64,000 nucleotides of DNA from an archaeon (GTDB lineage: Archaea > Micrarchaeota > Micrarchaeia > Norongarragalinales > UBA97). The notes under the pieces were generated by a model. The model saw only the letters and a program-made list of their open reading frames with translations, was not told the origin of the DNA and searched no databases. Shown piece by piece: positions 46,189 to 56,589 of this stretch. Positions within the stretch are counted from its first letter, which is position 1, and each line of letters opens with the position of its first letter. The stretch covers positions 1-64,000 of the forward strand of contig JAGVFW010000004.1 of assembly GCA_020057405.1 (NCBI GenBank). The letters are read 5' to 3'. The translations under genes were made by a program, and so were the position numbers.

Positions 46189-47823
46189 GTGAAAAAAACC
46201 CTAGATTTATTCAGCCCCGCAAAACTCTCGCTCGCTTACTGGAAGCAGGACGCGATTGCGGGCGCTATTGTCGCCGTCGTGGCAATACCCCTTTGTTTGG
46301 CTCTTGCAATCGCTTCGGGCGTGCCACCAGTCTACGGCGTCTACACCTCAATCATCGCCGGCATCATCGTCGCCTTCTTCGGCGGCACCGAACTCGGCGT
46401 CGCGGGACCCGCAGCTGCGATGACGGTGCTGCTTTACGCGACCGTAACTAAATTCGGTTTTGAGGGCCTGATGCTGGCGGGTTTGATCGCCGGCCTCATA
46501 CAAATCGGCATGGGCATCACCGGCATCGGCCGCGTCGTCAAGTTCGTCCCCTACACAGTCATCGTCGGCTTCACCACAGGCATCGGCTTTCTAATCATCA
46601 TCGGCCAGGCTGCAAACTTCCTTGGCGTTAATCCAACCGGCGACGGCGTGCTTGAGAAGGCGGTTTCGCTAGTCACTCGCGTTGGCAGCACTGACTTGCC
46701 CACCCTGGGGCTTGCGGCAGGCACTCTTGCGCTCATCTTTGTCCTCCGCCGGCTCGTCCCCAAGGTACCGGCATCGTTTGCCGCACTCGTCATCGCGTCG
46801 GTCGCCGCAACCGCAGCCGGCTTGCACGTCAAGACAATAGGCACCGTGCCCGCCCAGCTTCCGTCAATCATGGTGCCGCCAGTCACTTTCGGCCTCCTTG
46901 GCGCAATCCTGCCGGCGGCGCTCGCTATCGCCTTGCTTGCAAGCATCGAAAGCCTGCTCTCGGCCGTGTCAGCCGACGGCATGATGGGCACCAAGCACAG
47001 TTCCAGCAAGGAGCTCGTCGGCCAGGGCATTGCAAACGTCATCCTGCCGTTCTTTGGCGCCATCCCCTCGACGGGCGTGATTGTGCGCACTGCGACAAAC
47101 ATCAAAAATGGAGGCAAGACACGGCTCTCCGCAATAATCCATTCACTCGTGCTCCTCCTCGTGCTCCTCTTGCTAAGCCCGCTTGCCTCCGCCATCCCGA
47201 TGGCGGTGCTGGCCGCAATTCTAGTCTACACCGCCCTGCACTTGATTTCAGTCGACGAAATCAAGCACTTCGCCGCCGACAGCAAGGGCGATTCCGCCGT
47301 CCTTGCAGCGACTGTGGGCGCAACAGTCTTTCTTGACTTGCCGACTGCAATCCTGATGGGCTTTACTTTGGCCGGCCTGGCGTTCATGAAGAAGATGAGT
47401 GAGACGGTCGAAGTGACGCTCGTGCCCCAGGCGGCCCCCGCAAGCGAGGCGACGACGCTGGCGCCGGACGTCGAAGGAATCGCAAGGACTTACCGCATTA
47501 GCGGGGCGCTCTTCTTCGGTTCTGCGGTAGAGCTTGAGAAAATCGCCGAGGAAACGCCGGAGAAGCAGACTCCCGCCCTTGTCCTTGACTTATTGCAGGT
47601 CGACTACGTCGACTCCTCCTCGCTCGCCATACTCGCCGGATTGGCCGAGAAGCACAAGAGGAAAGGCGAGGTCTACATTGCGGTGACGAACGCTACGGTG
47701 AAGCGAAAGATACTCAACTCCAGCGTGATGAAGTCCGTCGACCCCTACAACCTCGTCTCAAGCGTGCAGGAGGGGCTGACGAAGGCAAAGCAAAAGTACG
47801 GCGGGGCGGCAAAGTTCGGCTGA
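46189..47823 (+). CDS. SulP-family anion transporter with STAS domain
   Basis: Transmembrane core plus LVLDLLQVDYVDSSSLAILAGLAE. Confidence 0.92.
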   Translation: MKKTLDLFSPAKLSLAYWKQDAIAGAIVAVVAIPLCLALAIASGVPPVYGVYTSIIAGIIVAFFGGTELGVAGPAAAMTVLLYATVTKFGFEGLMLAGLIAGLIQIGMGITGIGRVVKFVPYTVIVGFTTGIGFLIIIGQAANFLGVNPTGDGVLEKAVSLVTRVGSTDLPTLGLAAGTLALIFVLRRLVPKVPASFAALVIASVAATAAGLHVKTIGTVPAQLPSIMVPPVTFGLLGAILPAALAIALLASIESLLSAVSADGMMGTKHSSSKELVGQGIANVILPFFGAIPSTGVIVRTATNIKNGGKTRLSAIIHSLVLLLVLLLLSPLASAIPMAVLAAILVYTALHLISVDEIKHFAADSKGDSAVLAATVGATVFLDLPTAILMGFTLAGLAFMKKMSETVEVTLVPQAAPASEATTLAPDVEGIARTYRISGALFFGSAVELEKIAEETPEKQTPALVLDLLQVDYVDSSSLAILAGLAEKHKRKGEVYIAVTNATVKRKILNSSVMKSVDPYNLVSSVQEGLTKAKQKYGGAAKFG

Positions 47824-47885
47824 GCCAAAGAAGCAAACCCCCTTTTTGCAGCAGTGTTAAAAGGTTAATTGGAATTAGTCTGGCT

Positions 47886-48221
47886 ATGGCTCAAAAACTT
47901 CGCGCTCAGACAATACAACAGGGGCTCCAAAGCTTCCACACCATAGCCAAAAAGAAGTGGGGCTGGAAGAGCGCGCACGTAGGGCCATTCAACCACGAGG
48001 GCGAGTGGCACGTAAAGCTGTTCATACCGCACGAAGGGCAGCTTGACAGGAATCAAGTGAAGGAAACACTAGTCCGGGCATTCTCAAGCACGGGAGCCGG
48101 GCTAACTGCAGATGATTTCCGCACTTCCCACTCAAGCGGCGGGTCCAACCTGTACACAGACAACGGAAAGCCCATCCAGCTAAGCTACTTAAGCTGGATA
48201 ATTGGCCGCAAGCAAAGTTAG
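47886..48221 (+). CDS. Hypothetical protein (111 aa)
   Basis: Isolated ORF with upstream AT-rich promoter region; no recognised motif. Confidence 0.5.
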   Translation: MAQKLRAQTIQQGLQSFHTIAKKKWGWKSAHVGPFNHEGEWHVKLFIPHEGQLDRNQVKETLVRAFSSTGAGLTADDFRTSHSSGGSNLYTDNGKPIQLSYLSWIIGRKQS

Positions 48222-48277
48222 GCAACGCTCGGCTAACGCTAAGTTGTTGGGAAATCAAAGCCGCTTATTTTAAGAAA

Positions 48278-48583
48278 TCAGTTCAGCGTCATCTGGACGT
48301 TGACTGAGGAGGGGATGCGGATGCGCATGACTTCGCGCAGCACTCTATCGTCGGCAAAAATCTCGATTAGCCTCTTGTGGACGCGCAGTTCCCACTTCTC
48401 GTAAGTGTCGGAACCGTCGCCGCACGGCGTCTTGCGCGTGCTGATTTTGAGCTTCTTTGTCGGGAGGGGCACGGGGCCGCGTAGCTCGACGCCGAGGCGC
48501 GTTGCAATGTCGCGGATTTGCTTGCAAACGTCCTCCAGGTCGGTTACGTCCTGGCTTTCAAGCCTGATGCGTGCCTTGCTCAT
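48278..48583 (-). CDS. rpsJ: Ribosomal protein S10
   Basis: GPVPLPTKKLKISTRKTPCGDGSDTYEKWELRVHKRLIEI. Confidence 0.95.
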   Translation of the reverse strand: MSKARIRLESQDVTDLEDVCKQIRDIATRLGVELRGPVPLPTKKLKISTRKTPCGDGSDTYEKWELRVHKRLIEIFADDRVLREVMRIRIPSSVNVQMTLN

Positions 48584-48641
48584 TTTTTCGATAACTCCAA
48601 ATCATAAAAGGAAAAATTGGGGGAAACCCCCCTTTCTCAAA

Positions 48642-49922
48642 CTACGCCATCTTCTTGGGGACTACCTCAAGGACGATGCCGGCGGCAACTGTCTGGCCCA
48701 TGTCGCGGATTGCGAAGCGGCCGAGCGCGGGGAAGTCTGCGTACTTCTCGACTACGACGGGCTTGGTGGGCTTGATCCTGATGATTGCCACATCACCCGT
48801 CTTGATGAAATCGGGGTTCTTCTGCGCGGTAAGGCCGGTCTTGGGGTCCTTCTTCTCCATTATCTCCACAATCTGGCACGCGAGTTGCGCGGTGTGGATG
48901 TGGAAGACGGGAGTGTAGTTCTTGCCGATTGCAGTCGGGTGGTTGAGCACGACGATTTGCGCCGTGAACTCCTCTGCGACCTGGGGCGGGTTTTTCGGGT
49001 CACCGAGCACGTTGCCGCGCATGATGTCCTTCTTGTCAACGCCTTTTAGCGCAAAGCCGACGTTGTCGCCGGGGATTGCTTGAGTGAGAATCTGGTGGTG
49101 CATCTCAATCGTCTTTACTTCACCAACTTTATTGGCGGGCATGACGATAACCTGCATGTTGGGCTTGAGAATGCCTGCCTCGACGCGGCCGACGGGCACG
49201 GTGCCCTGCCCCGTGATGGTGAAGACTTCCTGGATGGGCAGTCGGAGCGGCTTGTCGGTGGGCTTCTTGGGCTCAACGAGCATGTCGAAGGCCTCAACCA
49301 TTGTGGGGCCAGTATACCAAGTCATCTTCTCGCTCTTCTTGTTGATGTTGTCGCCCTGGTATGCCGAGTAGGGAATGAAGGGGATAGTGTCGGTCTTGTA
49401 ACCCATGGGCTTGAGCTTGGCGATAAGTTCGGCCTTGACTTTATCGTAAGGCGCCTGCTCGAAGTTCACCGCATCCATCTTGTTGACGCCGATGATGAAC
49501 TGGCTAACGCCAAGCACTTTGAGCAGGAAAGCGTGCTCGATGGTCTGGGCCTGGATGCCTTCCTTTGCCGAGCAGACGATGACTGCAGCGTCAGCCTGCG
49601 AAGCGCCGGTAATCATGTTCTTGATGAAGTCCTTGTGGCCGGGCGCGTCGATGATGGTGAAGTAGTACTTTGCCGTGTGGAAGTCCTTGTGGGCAATGTC
49701 GATGGTAACGCCGCGCTCGCGCTCTTCCTTGAGGCGGTCCATTGCGAATGCGAACTCGAAAGTCGCCTTGCCCATCTTTGCCGCCTCTTCCTTGAGCTTG
49801 CGCAAGTCCTGTTCTGAGAGAGCACCGGTGTCGTAGAGGATGCGACCAACAGTAGTCGATTTTCCGTGGTCGACGTGACCCGTGAAGATAAGATTCAAGT
49901 GTGGTTTGTCAGCCATTTCCAT
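48642..49922 (-). CDS. Elongation factor 1-alpha
   Basis: FTGHVDHGKSTTVGRILYDTG, DAPGHKDFIKNMITGASQAD, GVNKMD. Confidence 0.97.
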   Translation of the reverse strand: MEMADKPHLNLIFTGHVDHGKSTTVGRILYDTGALSEQDLRKLKEEAAKMGKATFEFAFAMDRLKEERERGVTIDIAHKDFHTAKYYFTIIDAPGHKDFIKNMITGASQADAAVIVCSAKEGIQAQTIEHAFLLKVLGVSQFIIGVNKMDAVNFEQAPYDKVKAELIAKLKPMGYKTDTIPFIPYSAYQGDNINKKSEKMTWYTGPTMVEAFDMLVEPKKPTDKPLRLPIQEVFTITGQGTVPVGRVEAGILKPNMQVIVMPANKVGEVKTIEMHHQILTQAIPGDNVGFALKGVDKKDIMRGNVLGDPKNPPQVAEEFTAQIVVLNHPTAIGKNYTPVFHIHTAQLACQIVEIMEKKDPKTGLTAQKNPDFIKTGDVAIIRIKPTKPVVVEKYADFPALGRFAIRDMGQTVAAGIVLEVVPKKMA

Positions 49923-50085
49923 CCCTCCAAATATTTGGCATTAATGCCAATCGTTGTTAATTGAACAAATCAACGGCAGCCCAAAAACAATGCTACCAAT
50001 AAACACAATCAGTCATTTTGAGCCTTTCGACCGGTATAGAGTATTTGGCACAAACGGCTTAAAAAGGCTTTCGACGACGGTGCGG

Positions 50086-50487
50086 CTATGCCTTGGCCTT
50101 TCCGTAATGCTCGCCAATTGCCTTGGCCAAGTCCTCAAGGGGACTCTTCTCGACAACGCCGATGTGAAGCTTGTCCGGATGCTTTTCAATAATCTCCTTG
50201 GCTGTTGCTGGCGAATGATCGTGCACAATTGCAAAAACATGGGGTAGCTTTCCACCGGGCCCTGCAACAAGCTTCAAAAGAGATAGGAACGCTTCCACTT
50301 CGCGAGTAAAGGCGGTATCAAAAGTCACGATGTCCGCCTTCGCGTGGTCGCGCTTGAGGTCTTCAAAGCGAAGCAAACTGCCGACTTCCTCGTGCTCAAC
50401 TCCTCGCCTAGTTAGTTGAGTGCCCAATCGGCGCGAGTCATCGGCACTGCCCCAGTGAAAAATTCTCAACGGACGTGACACGGCCAT
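50086..50487 (-). CDS. Hypothetical protein (133 aa)
   Basis: Alternating alpha/beta pattern; no confident family. Confidence 0.5.
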   Translation of the reverse strand: MAVSRPLRIFHWGSADDSRRLGTQLTRRGVEHEEVGSLLRFEDLKRDHAKADIVTFDTAFTREVEAFLSLLKLVAGPGGKLPHVFAIVHDHSPATAKEIIEKHPDKLHIGVVEKSPLEDLAKAIGEHYGKAKA

Positions 50488-50550
50488 TTCAATCAGACTA
50501 ATTTAGCACTTCTTGACGTATTTATACCAATTCCCGCCTAACTACTTTCA

Positions 50551-51456
50551 ATGAAACTACTGCACGCCCTGCCGCCCTACAACTTCCCAGGCGTCGAGGA
50601 ACAGAATTTTTCCAAGGCAAAATTTGTCATCCTTCCAGTGCCATACGACGGCACGGCGAGCTGGGGCAGCGGCGCGAAAGACGGGCCGCACGCAATCATC
50701 GCCGCAAGCCGCTTTCTTGAACTCTTTGACCACGAGCTTGGCAGAAAGCCAGCCGACGCCGGCTTCTTCACCCTCGACGAGCTCGAACCCGCAAGGGGCG
50801 ATGCGAAAGAGACGGTAAAGCGCGTGGCCGACGCGGTTTCCGAAATACTCGCGCGCAAAAAGACGCCAGTGACTCTTGGGGGCGACCACTCTATTGCAAT
50901 CGGCGCAATCCAGGCGGCTGCAAGCCACTTCGACAACTTAAGCGTAGTCGCTTTCGACGCGCACTTGGACGCCTGGGATGAGTTTGAGGGCAGCGACCAT
51001 TCGCACGCTTCAGTCGGCGCGAGGATTGCCGACATCACGCCCTCGGTCGCGAAAGAGAAAGTGAATGAAGTGATTATTGGCGCGCGCACTACGGGGAAAA
51101 ACGAGCTGGAGTTCTGCCGGAAGAACGGCGTGGAAATCGTTTGGGCCGAGGAAGCCAAAAAAGACATCCAAAAGGCAGTGAAGAAAATACTGCCGAAGCT
51201 AAGAAAGAACGTTTACATCACATTCGATTTTGACTGCCTTGACCCGGGAGTCATGCCCGCGGTCGGCACGCCGGAGCCCGAGGGACTGCAATTCAACGAG
51301 GCTGTCGAGGCGCTAAAGGCGATTGCGGCCAGCCGCAACATAGTGGGAATGGACTTCTGCGAACTCTCGCCAATGCCTGGGAACCGCGCGCCCGACTTCC
51401 TTGCTGCAAAACTGGTTTACAAGGCCGCCGGGCTGGCTTTGGGCAAGAAATTATAA
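50551..51456 (+). CDS. speB: Agmatinase / arginase-family ureohydrolase
   Basis: GGDHSIAIGAI, FDAHLDAWDEF, FDFDCLDPGVMPAVGTPEPEG. Confidence 0.92.
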   Translation: MKLLHALPPYNFPGVEEQNFSKAKFVILPVPYDGTASWGSGAKDGPHAIIAASRFLELFDHELGRKPADAGFFTLDELEPARGDAKETVKRVADAVSEILARKKTPVTLGGDHSIAIGAIQAAASHFDNLSVVAFDAHLDAWDEFEGSDHSHASVGARIADITPSVAKEKVNEVIIGARTTGKNELEFCRKNGVEIVWAEEAKKDIQKAVKKILPKLRKNVYITFDFDCLDPGVMPAVGTPEPEGLQFNEAVEALKAIAASRNIVGMDFCELSPMPGNRAPDFLAAKLVYKAAGLALGKKL

Positions 51457-51480
51457 GCTGCCAAGCGGACACTTCTTCTC

Positions 51481-52704
51481 ATGGCAGCACGAAAACCACG
51501 CAGAAAGCTAGCTGCGAAAATTGCAAAAGCTGCGCTCTTTCCGCTAAAGGCCGGAATGGCGGTCGGCCGCGGCCTCAAAAACGTGCACAACAACTTGGGT
51601 AAAACCAAGGCGGGCGACTTTGCCCGGAGGACTATTTACACTGGCGCGCTTTTGGCAGCTTTGCACGCGACCCCGCCGACGCTTGACGCCTATCACAGAT
51701 GGCAAGCCGACAGGCTTAACCCCGCGCCACCCGGAATCGTCAGGATGGTAAGTGAAAGCTATTCGCCTTACTCAGTCGTACTGCCGCACCCCAACACTAT
51801 GAGCTACTCGATTCCTGATCCGTTCAAGTTCACTTACGTCAATAATGCAAGCAGGTTGGTAAATGAAGAAATCAACAGCTTGGTGGACAAATATCGCAAA
51901 GACCCGCGGTACCGGCTTGCGGCAAAGCACATCAACGCGGCGTTCATCCACGGCATGATTTCAGCGGAAAGCCGCTACCACCCCGGCGCGTATTTTCCAA
52001 GCAACAACAAGAGCCCTACCGACGCGGGGTTAGGGCAAGTAACCCTATTGGGATTAAACCAGGCCAGGGACGACGGAGCGGTGCCAAAAAACGTCAAGCG
52101 CGTCGAGGAGCTAATGACATTACCGCATCCCGATGACTTCAAAATCGAAAAAAATGAAAGGAGCTACTATAACCCCAACCGGAAGCTTCTCCAAGCAATT
52201 TACGACCGCGAAATTGGATTGCTTGGCAAAACGCCGGGCCAACTTACGCGAGAGGAAGTTGGGGCAGTAAACGAGGAACGCATCCGCAACAACCTGCGCG
52301 CCTCAGTCCACGTTGCCTTTTCAAATGCGCAAGGGTTCCTTCAAAGAATTCAGGCCAAGACCAACCCCAAGGCCGACTTGAAGCGCTTCATTTACTTGTC
52401 ATACAAGGACGGCGGCGCCGGGACGGCAAAAGAGTATTTAGCAGAAGGAAAAAACATCCCCGGCGTTACAAGAATCGGAAGGAAATCGGCTCAAACGAGC
52501 CACGACAAAAGCTACACTAGCTTACGAGGCTTTGAAACCGAGCAAGCTGCAAAAAACCTGCGGTTCGTCATGCCCCCGCAAAAAGACTCGCGCCTGCCAC
52601 TGCCTGCAAATGCCATCGCCCTTGCGCCGTGGTTGGGTTTTAGGAGAAAGTGGGCAAAGCAGGTAAAGAAAGCAAGCAAACCGACAAAAGCTAAAGGCAA
52701 ATAG
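51481..52704 (+). CDS. Membrane-anchored protein with lytic-transglycosylase-like (SLT) motif
   Basis: HGMISAESRYHPGAYFPSNNKSPTDAGLGQVTLLGLNQ ... FIYLSYKDGGAGTAKEYL; N-terminal TM. Confidence 0.6.
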   Translation: MAARKPRRKLAAKIAKAALFPLKAGMAVGRGLKNVHNNLGKTKAGDFARRTIYTGALLAALHATPPTLDAYHRWQADRLNPAPPGIVRMVSESYSPYSVVLPHPNTMSYSIPDPFKFTYVNNASRLVNEEINSLVDKYRKDPRYRLAAKHINAAFIHGMISAESRYHPGAYFPSNNKSPTDAGLGQVTLLGLNQARDDGAVPKNVKRVEELMTLPHPDDFKIEKNERSYYNPNRKLLQAIYDREIGLLGKTPGQLTREEVGAVNEERIRNNLRASVHVAFSNAQGFLQRIQAKTNPKADLKRFIYLSYKDGGAGTAKEYLAEGKNIPGVTRIGRKSAQTSHDKSYTSLRGFETEQAAKNLRFVMPPQKDSRLPLPANAIALAPWLGFRRKWAKQVKKASKPTKAKGK

Positions 52705-52747
52705 AGCTCACGCTAATTCTCTAAAATCAAGGAACTTTCAGGCTAAT

Positions 52748-54934
52748 TTAGTCCAGGAAGTCGCGGGCGGTCGGAGCGATTTCAGGCTCGCCCTTGCGTT
52801 TGCGGATTGCGGCGATTATGGTCGCCTGCATGCTGTCTGGCAGCTTCTCGTAACCCTCGTACTCGTAGTACCACGCGGCCCTGCCTTGCGAAGCGCCGCG
52901 GATTTCCGACGCGAAGCCGAACATTGCGGAAACGGGAACTTTCGCGGTGACGGCAACTGCCTCGCCTTCCTGCTGGATGTCAAGCACTTGACCGCGCCTG
53001 CCCTGGATGGAATTGATGACTGAGCTCATGTACTCCTGGGGGGCGTTGACGAAAAGCTTCTGCTTTGGCTCCATGAGAACCGCCTTTGCCATCAGCATGC
53101 CCGCGTAGATTGGCCGCCGGATTGCGGGGTAAATCTGGGCAGGGCCGCGGTGGGCCGGGTCAACGTGGATGGTAGCGTCGGTCAACAGGACTTTCACGCC
53201 AACCACTTTCTCGCGCGCAAGAGGGCCGCGGTCGACAGCCTCGGAAAACGCGTCAATCATGAGTTCCTTGATGTCCATGAGGTACTGCACTCCCTTGGTC
53301 GCGTCGATGAAGATGTTGTCGCGGTGGATGCAGATGACCTTCTTTGCCTCGTCGCGGTCAAGGCCGGCCTTGATTAAGCGCTCGATTAAGTCCTTGCCCT
53401 TGGTCCTGTCGTCAATGTCGCCGTCTTTTATGGCCTTGACAACGCTTGCCTCAAGGGGCTTGACTTCAATCTTGAACTTGTTGTGCTTGTTAGGCGACTT
53501 GCCCTCGAGTTCCGGGCTCTCGCCGAGGATTGCCTCGTGGTAGACGACAATCGGCGCGCTCGTCTCAATCTCTACGCCGCGCTCCTTCTCAATCTTGTAC
53601 TCGATGATTTCAAGGTGGAGTTCGCCCATGCCGGAGAGAAGGTGCTCACCGGTTTCGGGATTGATTTCAACGCGGATGGTCGGATCCTCCTTGCTAAGGC
53701 GCTGGAGGATTTCAATGAGCTTGACTAAGTCACGCGGGTTCTTCGCCTCGATGCTCTTCGTCACGACCGGCTCGCTGTGGTGCTTGATTTGCTCGAAGGG
53801 AGCCATGTGGCCTTCAGAAGCGGTTTCGCCGGCGTAAATGTCGTGCAGGCCGATGAGCGCGACGATGTTGCCCGCGGGCACTTCGTCGATTAGCACGCGG
53901 TCCGGGCCCATGTAGATTGCGACGTTCTGGAGTTTCTCGCTCTTGAACTGGCCCGCTAGGTAAATGTCCTTGCCCTTTGCGACAGTGCCGGAGTAGAGCC
54001 GTCCGATGGCGACTTCGCCTGCGTGCTCGTCAACCTGCACTGCGGTGACCATGAAACAGACCGGCCCGTTGGGGTCGCACTCCATCATCGCTTTTCCGTG
54101 AACAGTAGACTGGTCGCCCTTCCAGATGACAGGAATGCGGTACTTTTGCGCGACTGACGGGTTGGGCAGGTGACGAACGGCAATCTCGAGAATGACTTCC
54201 TCAATGGGCGCCTTCTCACGAAGCGTCTTGTGGTCGCCGGCGGCGCAAAGCTCGTAGAGCTCCTGGAAGTTGAGGCCGTTCTTCTTCATGATGGGGTATG
54301 ACACTGCCCACTTGTTGAAGCCCGTGCCGAAGGCAACGTTGCCCTTCTCGACGCCAATCTTCCACTCGGCTTTAAACTCGGGCGGGCCGTAGTCCTCGAT
54401 GAGCTTGTTAACGCTGTTGATTATCTTGATGAAGCGCTCCTGCATGCCTTTTGAGTCGAGCTTGAGCTCGTTTATCAGGCGGTCAATCTTGTTGATGAAG
54501 AGAACGGGCTTGACCTTCTCTTTTAGCGCCTGGCGCAGAACCGTCTCAGTCTGGGGCATGACCTGCTCGACGCTGTCGACTACGAGGATGACGCCGTCGA
54601 CCGCGCGCATGGCGCGGGTGACGTGACCGCCGAAGTCAACGTGGCCCGGAGTGTCAATCATGTTGATGATGTAGTTCTCGCCCTCGTAGTCAAAGCCGAG
54701 GGAAATGTTAGCTGACTTGATCGTGATGCCGCGCGCCTGCTCCTGCGGGTCGTAGTCGAGAAGGCGCTGTTCTCCGGCCAACTCGCGGGAAATGAGGCCG
54801 GCAACGGCTAGGAGGGAGTCTGAGAGGGTGGTCTTGCCGTGGTCGACGTGGGCGACGATAGCCATGTTGCGAATGTGCTTGCTGTCGCGCATGAGCTTGC
54901 CGACTTCGCCAACGACGACTTCTTTTCGTGCCAT
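52748..54934 (-). CDS. Elongation factor 2
   Basis: IAHVDHGKTTLSDSLL, DTPGHVDFGGHVTRAMRAVDG, NKIDRL. Confidence 0.97.
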   Translation of the reverse strand: MARKEVVVGEVGKLMRDSKHIRNMAIVAHVDHGKTTLSDSLLAVAGLISRELAGEQRLLDYDPQEQARGITIKSANISLGFDYEGENYIINMIDTPGHVDFGGHVTRAMRAVDGVILVVDSVEQVMPQTETVLRQALKEKVKPVLFINKIDRLINELKLDSKGMQERFIKIINSVNKLIEDYGPPEFKAEWKIGVEKGNVAFGTGFNKWAVSYPIMKKNGLNFQELYELCAAGDHKTLREKAPIEEVILEIAVRHLPNPSVAQKYRIPVIWKGDQSTVHGKAMMECDPNGPVCFMVTAVQVDEHAGEVAIGRLYSGTVAKGKDIYLAGQFKSEKLQNVAIYMGPDRVLIDEVPAGNIVALIGLHDIYAGETASEGHMAPFEQIKHHSEPVVTKSIEAKNPRDLVKLIEILQRLSKEDPTIRVEINPETGEHLLSGMGELHLEIIEYKIEKERGVEIETSAPIVVYHEAILGESPELEGKSPNKHNKFKIEVKPLEASVVKAIKDGDIDDRTKGKDLIERLIKAGLDRDEAKKVICIHRDNIFIDATKGVQYLMDIKELMIDAFSEAVDRGPLAREKVVGVKVLLTDATIHVDPAHRGPAQIYPAIRRPIYAGMLMAKAVLMEPKQKLFVNAPQEYMSSVINSIQGRRGQVLDIQQEGEAVAVTAKVPVSAMFGFASEIRGASQGRAAWYYEYEGYEKLPDSMQATIIAAIRKRKGEPEIAPTARDFLD

Positions 54935-54982
54935 TTCAAATACACCCTAATTGCGAATTACCCCCGGGGGCAGTGCGCCGGA

Positions 54983-55660
54983 TTACCTTGCCGACCTTGC
55001 GACGCGCTCGGTCTCGTTCTTGCGCTTGACCGAGTAGCTGTTCTGGTCATTCGCCGCACCCAGCATGAGTTCGTCGGCAAGCGACTGGGCAAGGGTTGAC
55101 TTCTTGTTGAATGACTGCATGATGGAGGCAAGAGCGATGTTCTTTAGCGCGAGGTCAAGCCGCCTCTGTGCCGAGACGTCGACTGCAACTTGGTAGCTCG
55201 TGCCACCAAAGCGCACGCGGGTTGTCTCCTCGCGGGGCGCGCTGTTCTCAAGCGCCTGAACGAGCAACTGGATTGGGTTCTTCTTCGTCTTTTCTGCGAT
55301 GATTGCGAAAGCCGTGCGGATGACTTTTAGCACCTTGGATTTTTTGCCCTGGAGCTTTCCGTGCGTGCGGATGACTTTCCCGCCAAGCTTCTCGCCAGTA
55401 CCGCCGCGCATGAGCTTGTTAGCAAGCCGCTCGACGACGTTGACCTTTGCCTTTGCAAACGCCTTGTTCGCGTGGCGGGCAAAAGTGTGGGGAATTGAAA
55501 GCGGCTTTAGGGAAATGTACATCTCTAGGCCGGGGTCGGAGACGACCACGCCAACGTAAGTGTATTTTCCGAATAGCTTCTGTGAAGGCAGGTCGGATGC
55601 CTTTGCCTCTGGAGCCTTCTCTACGGCGGGCGCTTTTGGTGAAACGGTTTCTTCTGCCAT
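54983..55660 (-). CDS. rpsG: Ribosomal protein S7
   Basis: VVERLANKLMRGGTGEKLGGKVIRTHGKLQGKKSK; NSAPREETTRVRFGGTSYQVAVDVSAQRRLD. Confidence 0.95.
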   Translation of the reverse strand: MAEETVSPKAPAVEKAPEAKASDLPSQKLFGKYTYVGVVVSDPGLEMYISLKPLSIPHTFARHANKAFAKAKVNVVERLANKLMRGGTGEKLGGKVIRTHGKLQGKKSKVLKVIRTAFAIIAEKTKKNPIQLLVQALENSAPREETTRVRFGGTSYQVAVDVSAQRRLDLALKNIALASIMQSFNKKSTLAQSLADELMLGAANDQNSYSVKRKNETERVARSAR

Positions 55661-55667
55661 AAACTCA

Positions 55668-56096
55668 TTACCTCTTTGGCTTCTCCTTCTTGCCCTTGCG
55701 CAGCTGCTCGAGTGAGACGCCGTTGACGGCGACTACCCTGTAGCGGACGCCGGGAATTGAACCCATTTGGCCGCGCTGCGAGCCGCCCAGTCCCTCGATG
55801 GTCACTTCGTCGTGCTCGTCGATTTTCGTGATTGCCTTGTCGCGGGGAACGTGCGCAGTGACTTTCTTTGAATTCTTGAGAAGCTGGACGACGACACCCT
55901 TGATGATGCCCGAGTGGGGTTGCTTTTGCTCAATGCCGACTTTCTTGATGACAATGCCGCTAGCTCGGGACGCGCCTTCAAGAGGGTCGTACTTCGCCTT
56001 CAGGCCGAGAGCCTTGCGTTTCCACCACTTCTTGAGCCAGCGTTTCTTCTTGCGCGATTGCGAAAGAATCCTTGCAGCGAACTCGCCTTTTGCCAT
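55668..56096 (-). CDS. rpsL: Ribosomal protein S12
   Basis: DPLEGASRASGIVIKKVGIEQKQPHSGIIKGVVVQLLKN; GSIPGVRYRVVAVNGVSL. Confidence 0.95.
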   Translation of the reverse strand: MAKGEFAARILSQSRKKKRWLKKWWKRKALGLKAKYDPLEGASRASGIVIKKVGIEQKQPHSGIIKGVVVQLLKNSKKVTAHVPRDKAITKIDEHDEVTIEGLGGSQRGQMGSIPGVRYRVVAVNGVSLEQLRKGKKEKPKR

Positions 56097-56109
56097 CTTT
56101 TTTCACCAT

Positions 56110-56589
56110 TCAACTAATCTTAACGTCGTCAAGGCCGAAGCGCCTCTTCGCGAGCAAGCGCGCTTTTTTTATGCGCTCGCCCCCGCGGCCTATTGCCAGG
56201 CCCTTGTCCTTGACTTCAACTGAAACGAAAGCAATTTTCTTTCCCGACTGGTTTTCCTCGCGCACTTCAAGCACTTTTGCGGGCTTAAAGACATTTGAGA
56301 GAAACTCCTTGATGCCATCGGCGGCTTCAACGATTTCAACGTTGCGGCCGAAGGCGCTCTTGAGTCGGATGATGTTGCTTCCGTTCTTGCCAATCGCTTT
56401 TCCCAATTCGCCTTTTGTGACGACGAAAATCACCGAATCGTCGGTCAAAACGACATCAGTCGCTGAAGCGCCCGTGCGCGATGCGAGGATGCCAATCGAC
56501 TCCAACTCGGCGTTGGTCAAAAGCGCTGGCATTTCACACCCCCGCTCCGTCCGCGGCGTCAAGGATGTTCGAATCGCCAGCCTCGACAA
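56110..56589 (-). CDS. NusA-like KH-domain transcription factor
   Basis: VVTKGELGKAIGKNGSNIIRLKSAFGRNVEIVE; GLAIGRGGERIKKARLLAKRRFGLDDVKI. Confidence 0.9.
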   Translation of the reverse strand: MSRLAIRTSLTPRTERGCEMPALLTNAELESIGILASRTGASATDVVLTDDSVIFVVTKGELGKAIGKNGSNIIRLKSAFGRNVEIVEAADGIKEFLSNVFKPAKVLEVREENQSGKKIAFVSVEVKDKGLAIGRGGERIKKARLLAKRRFGLDDVKIS

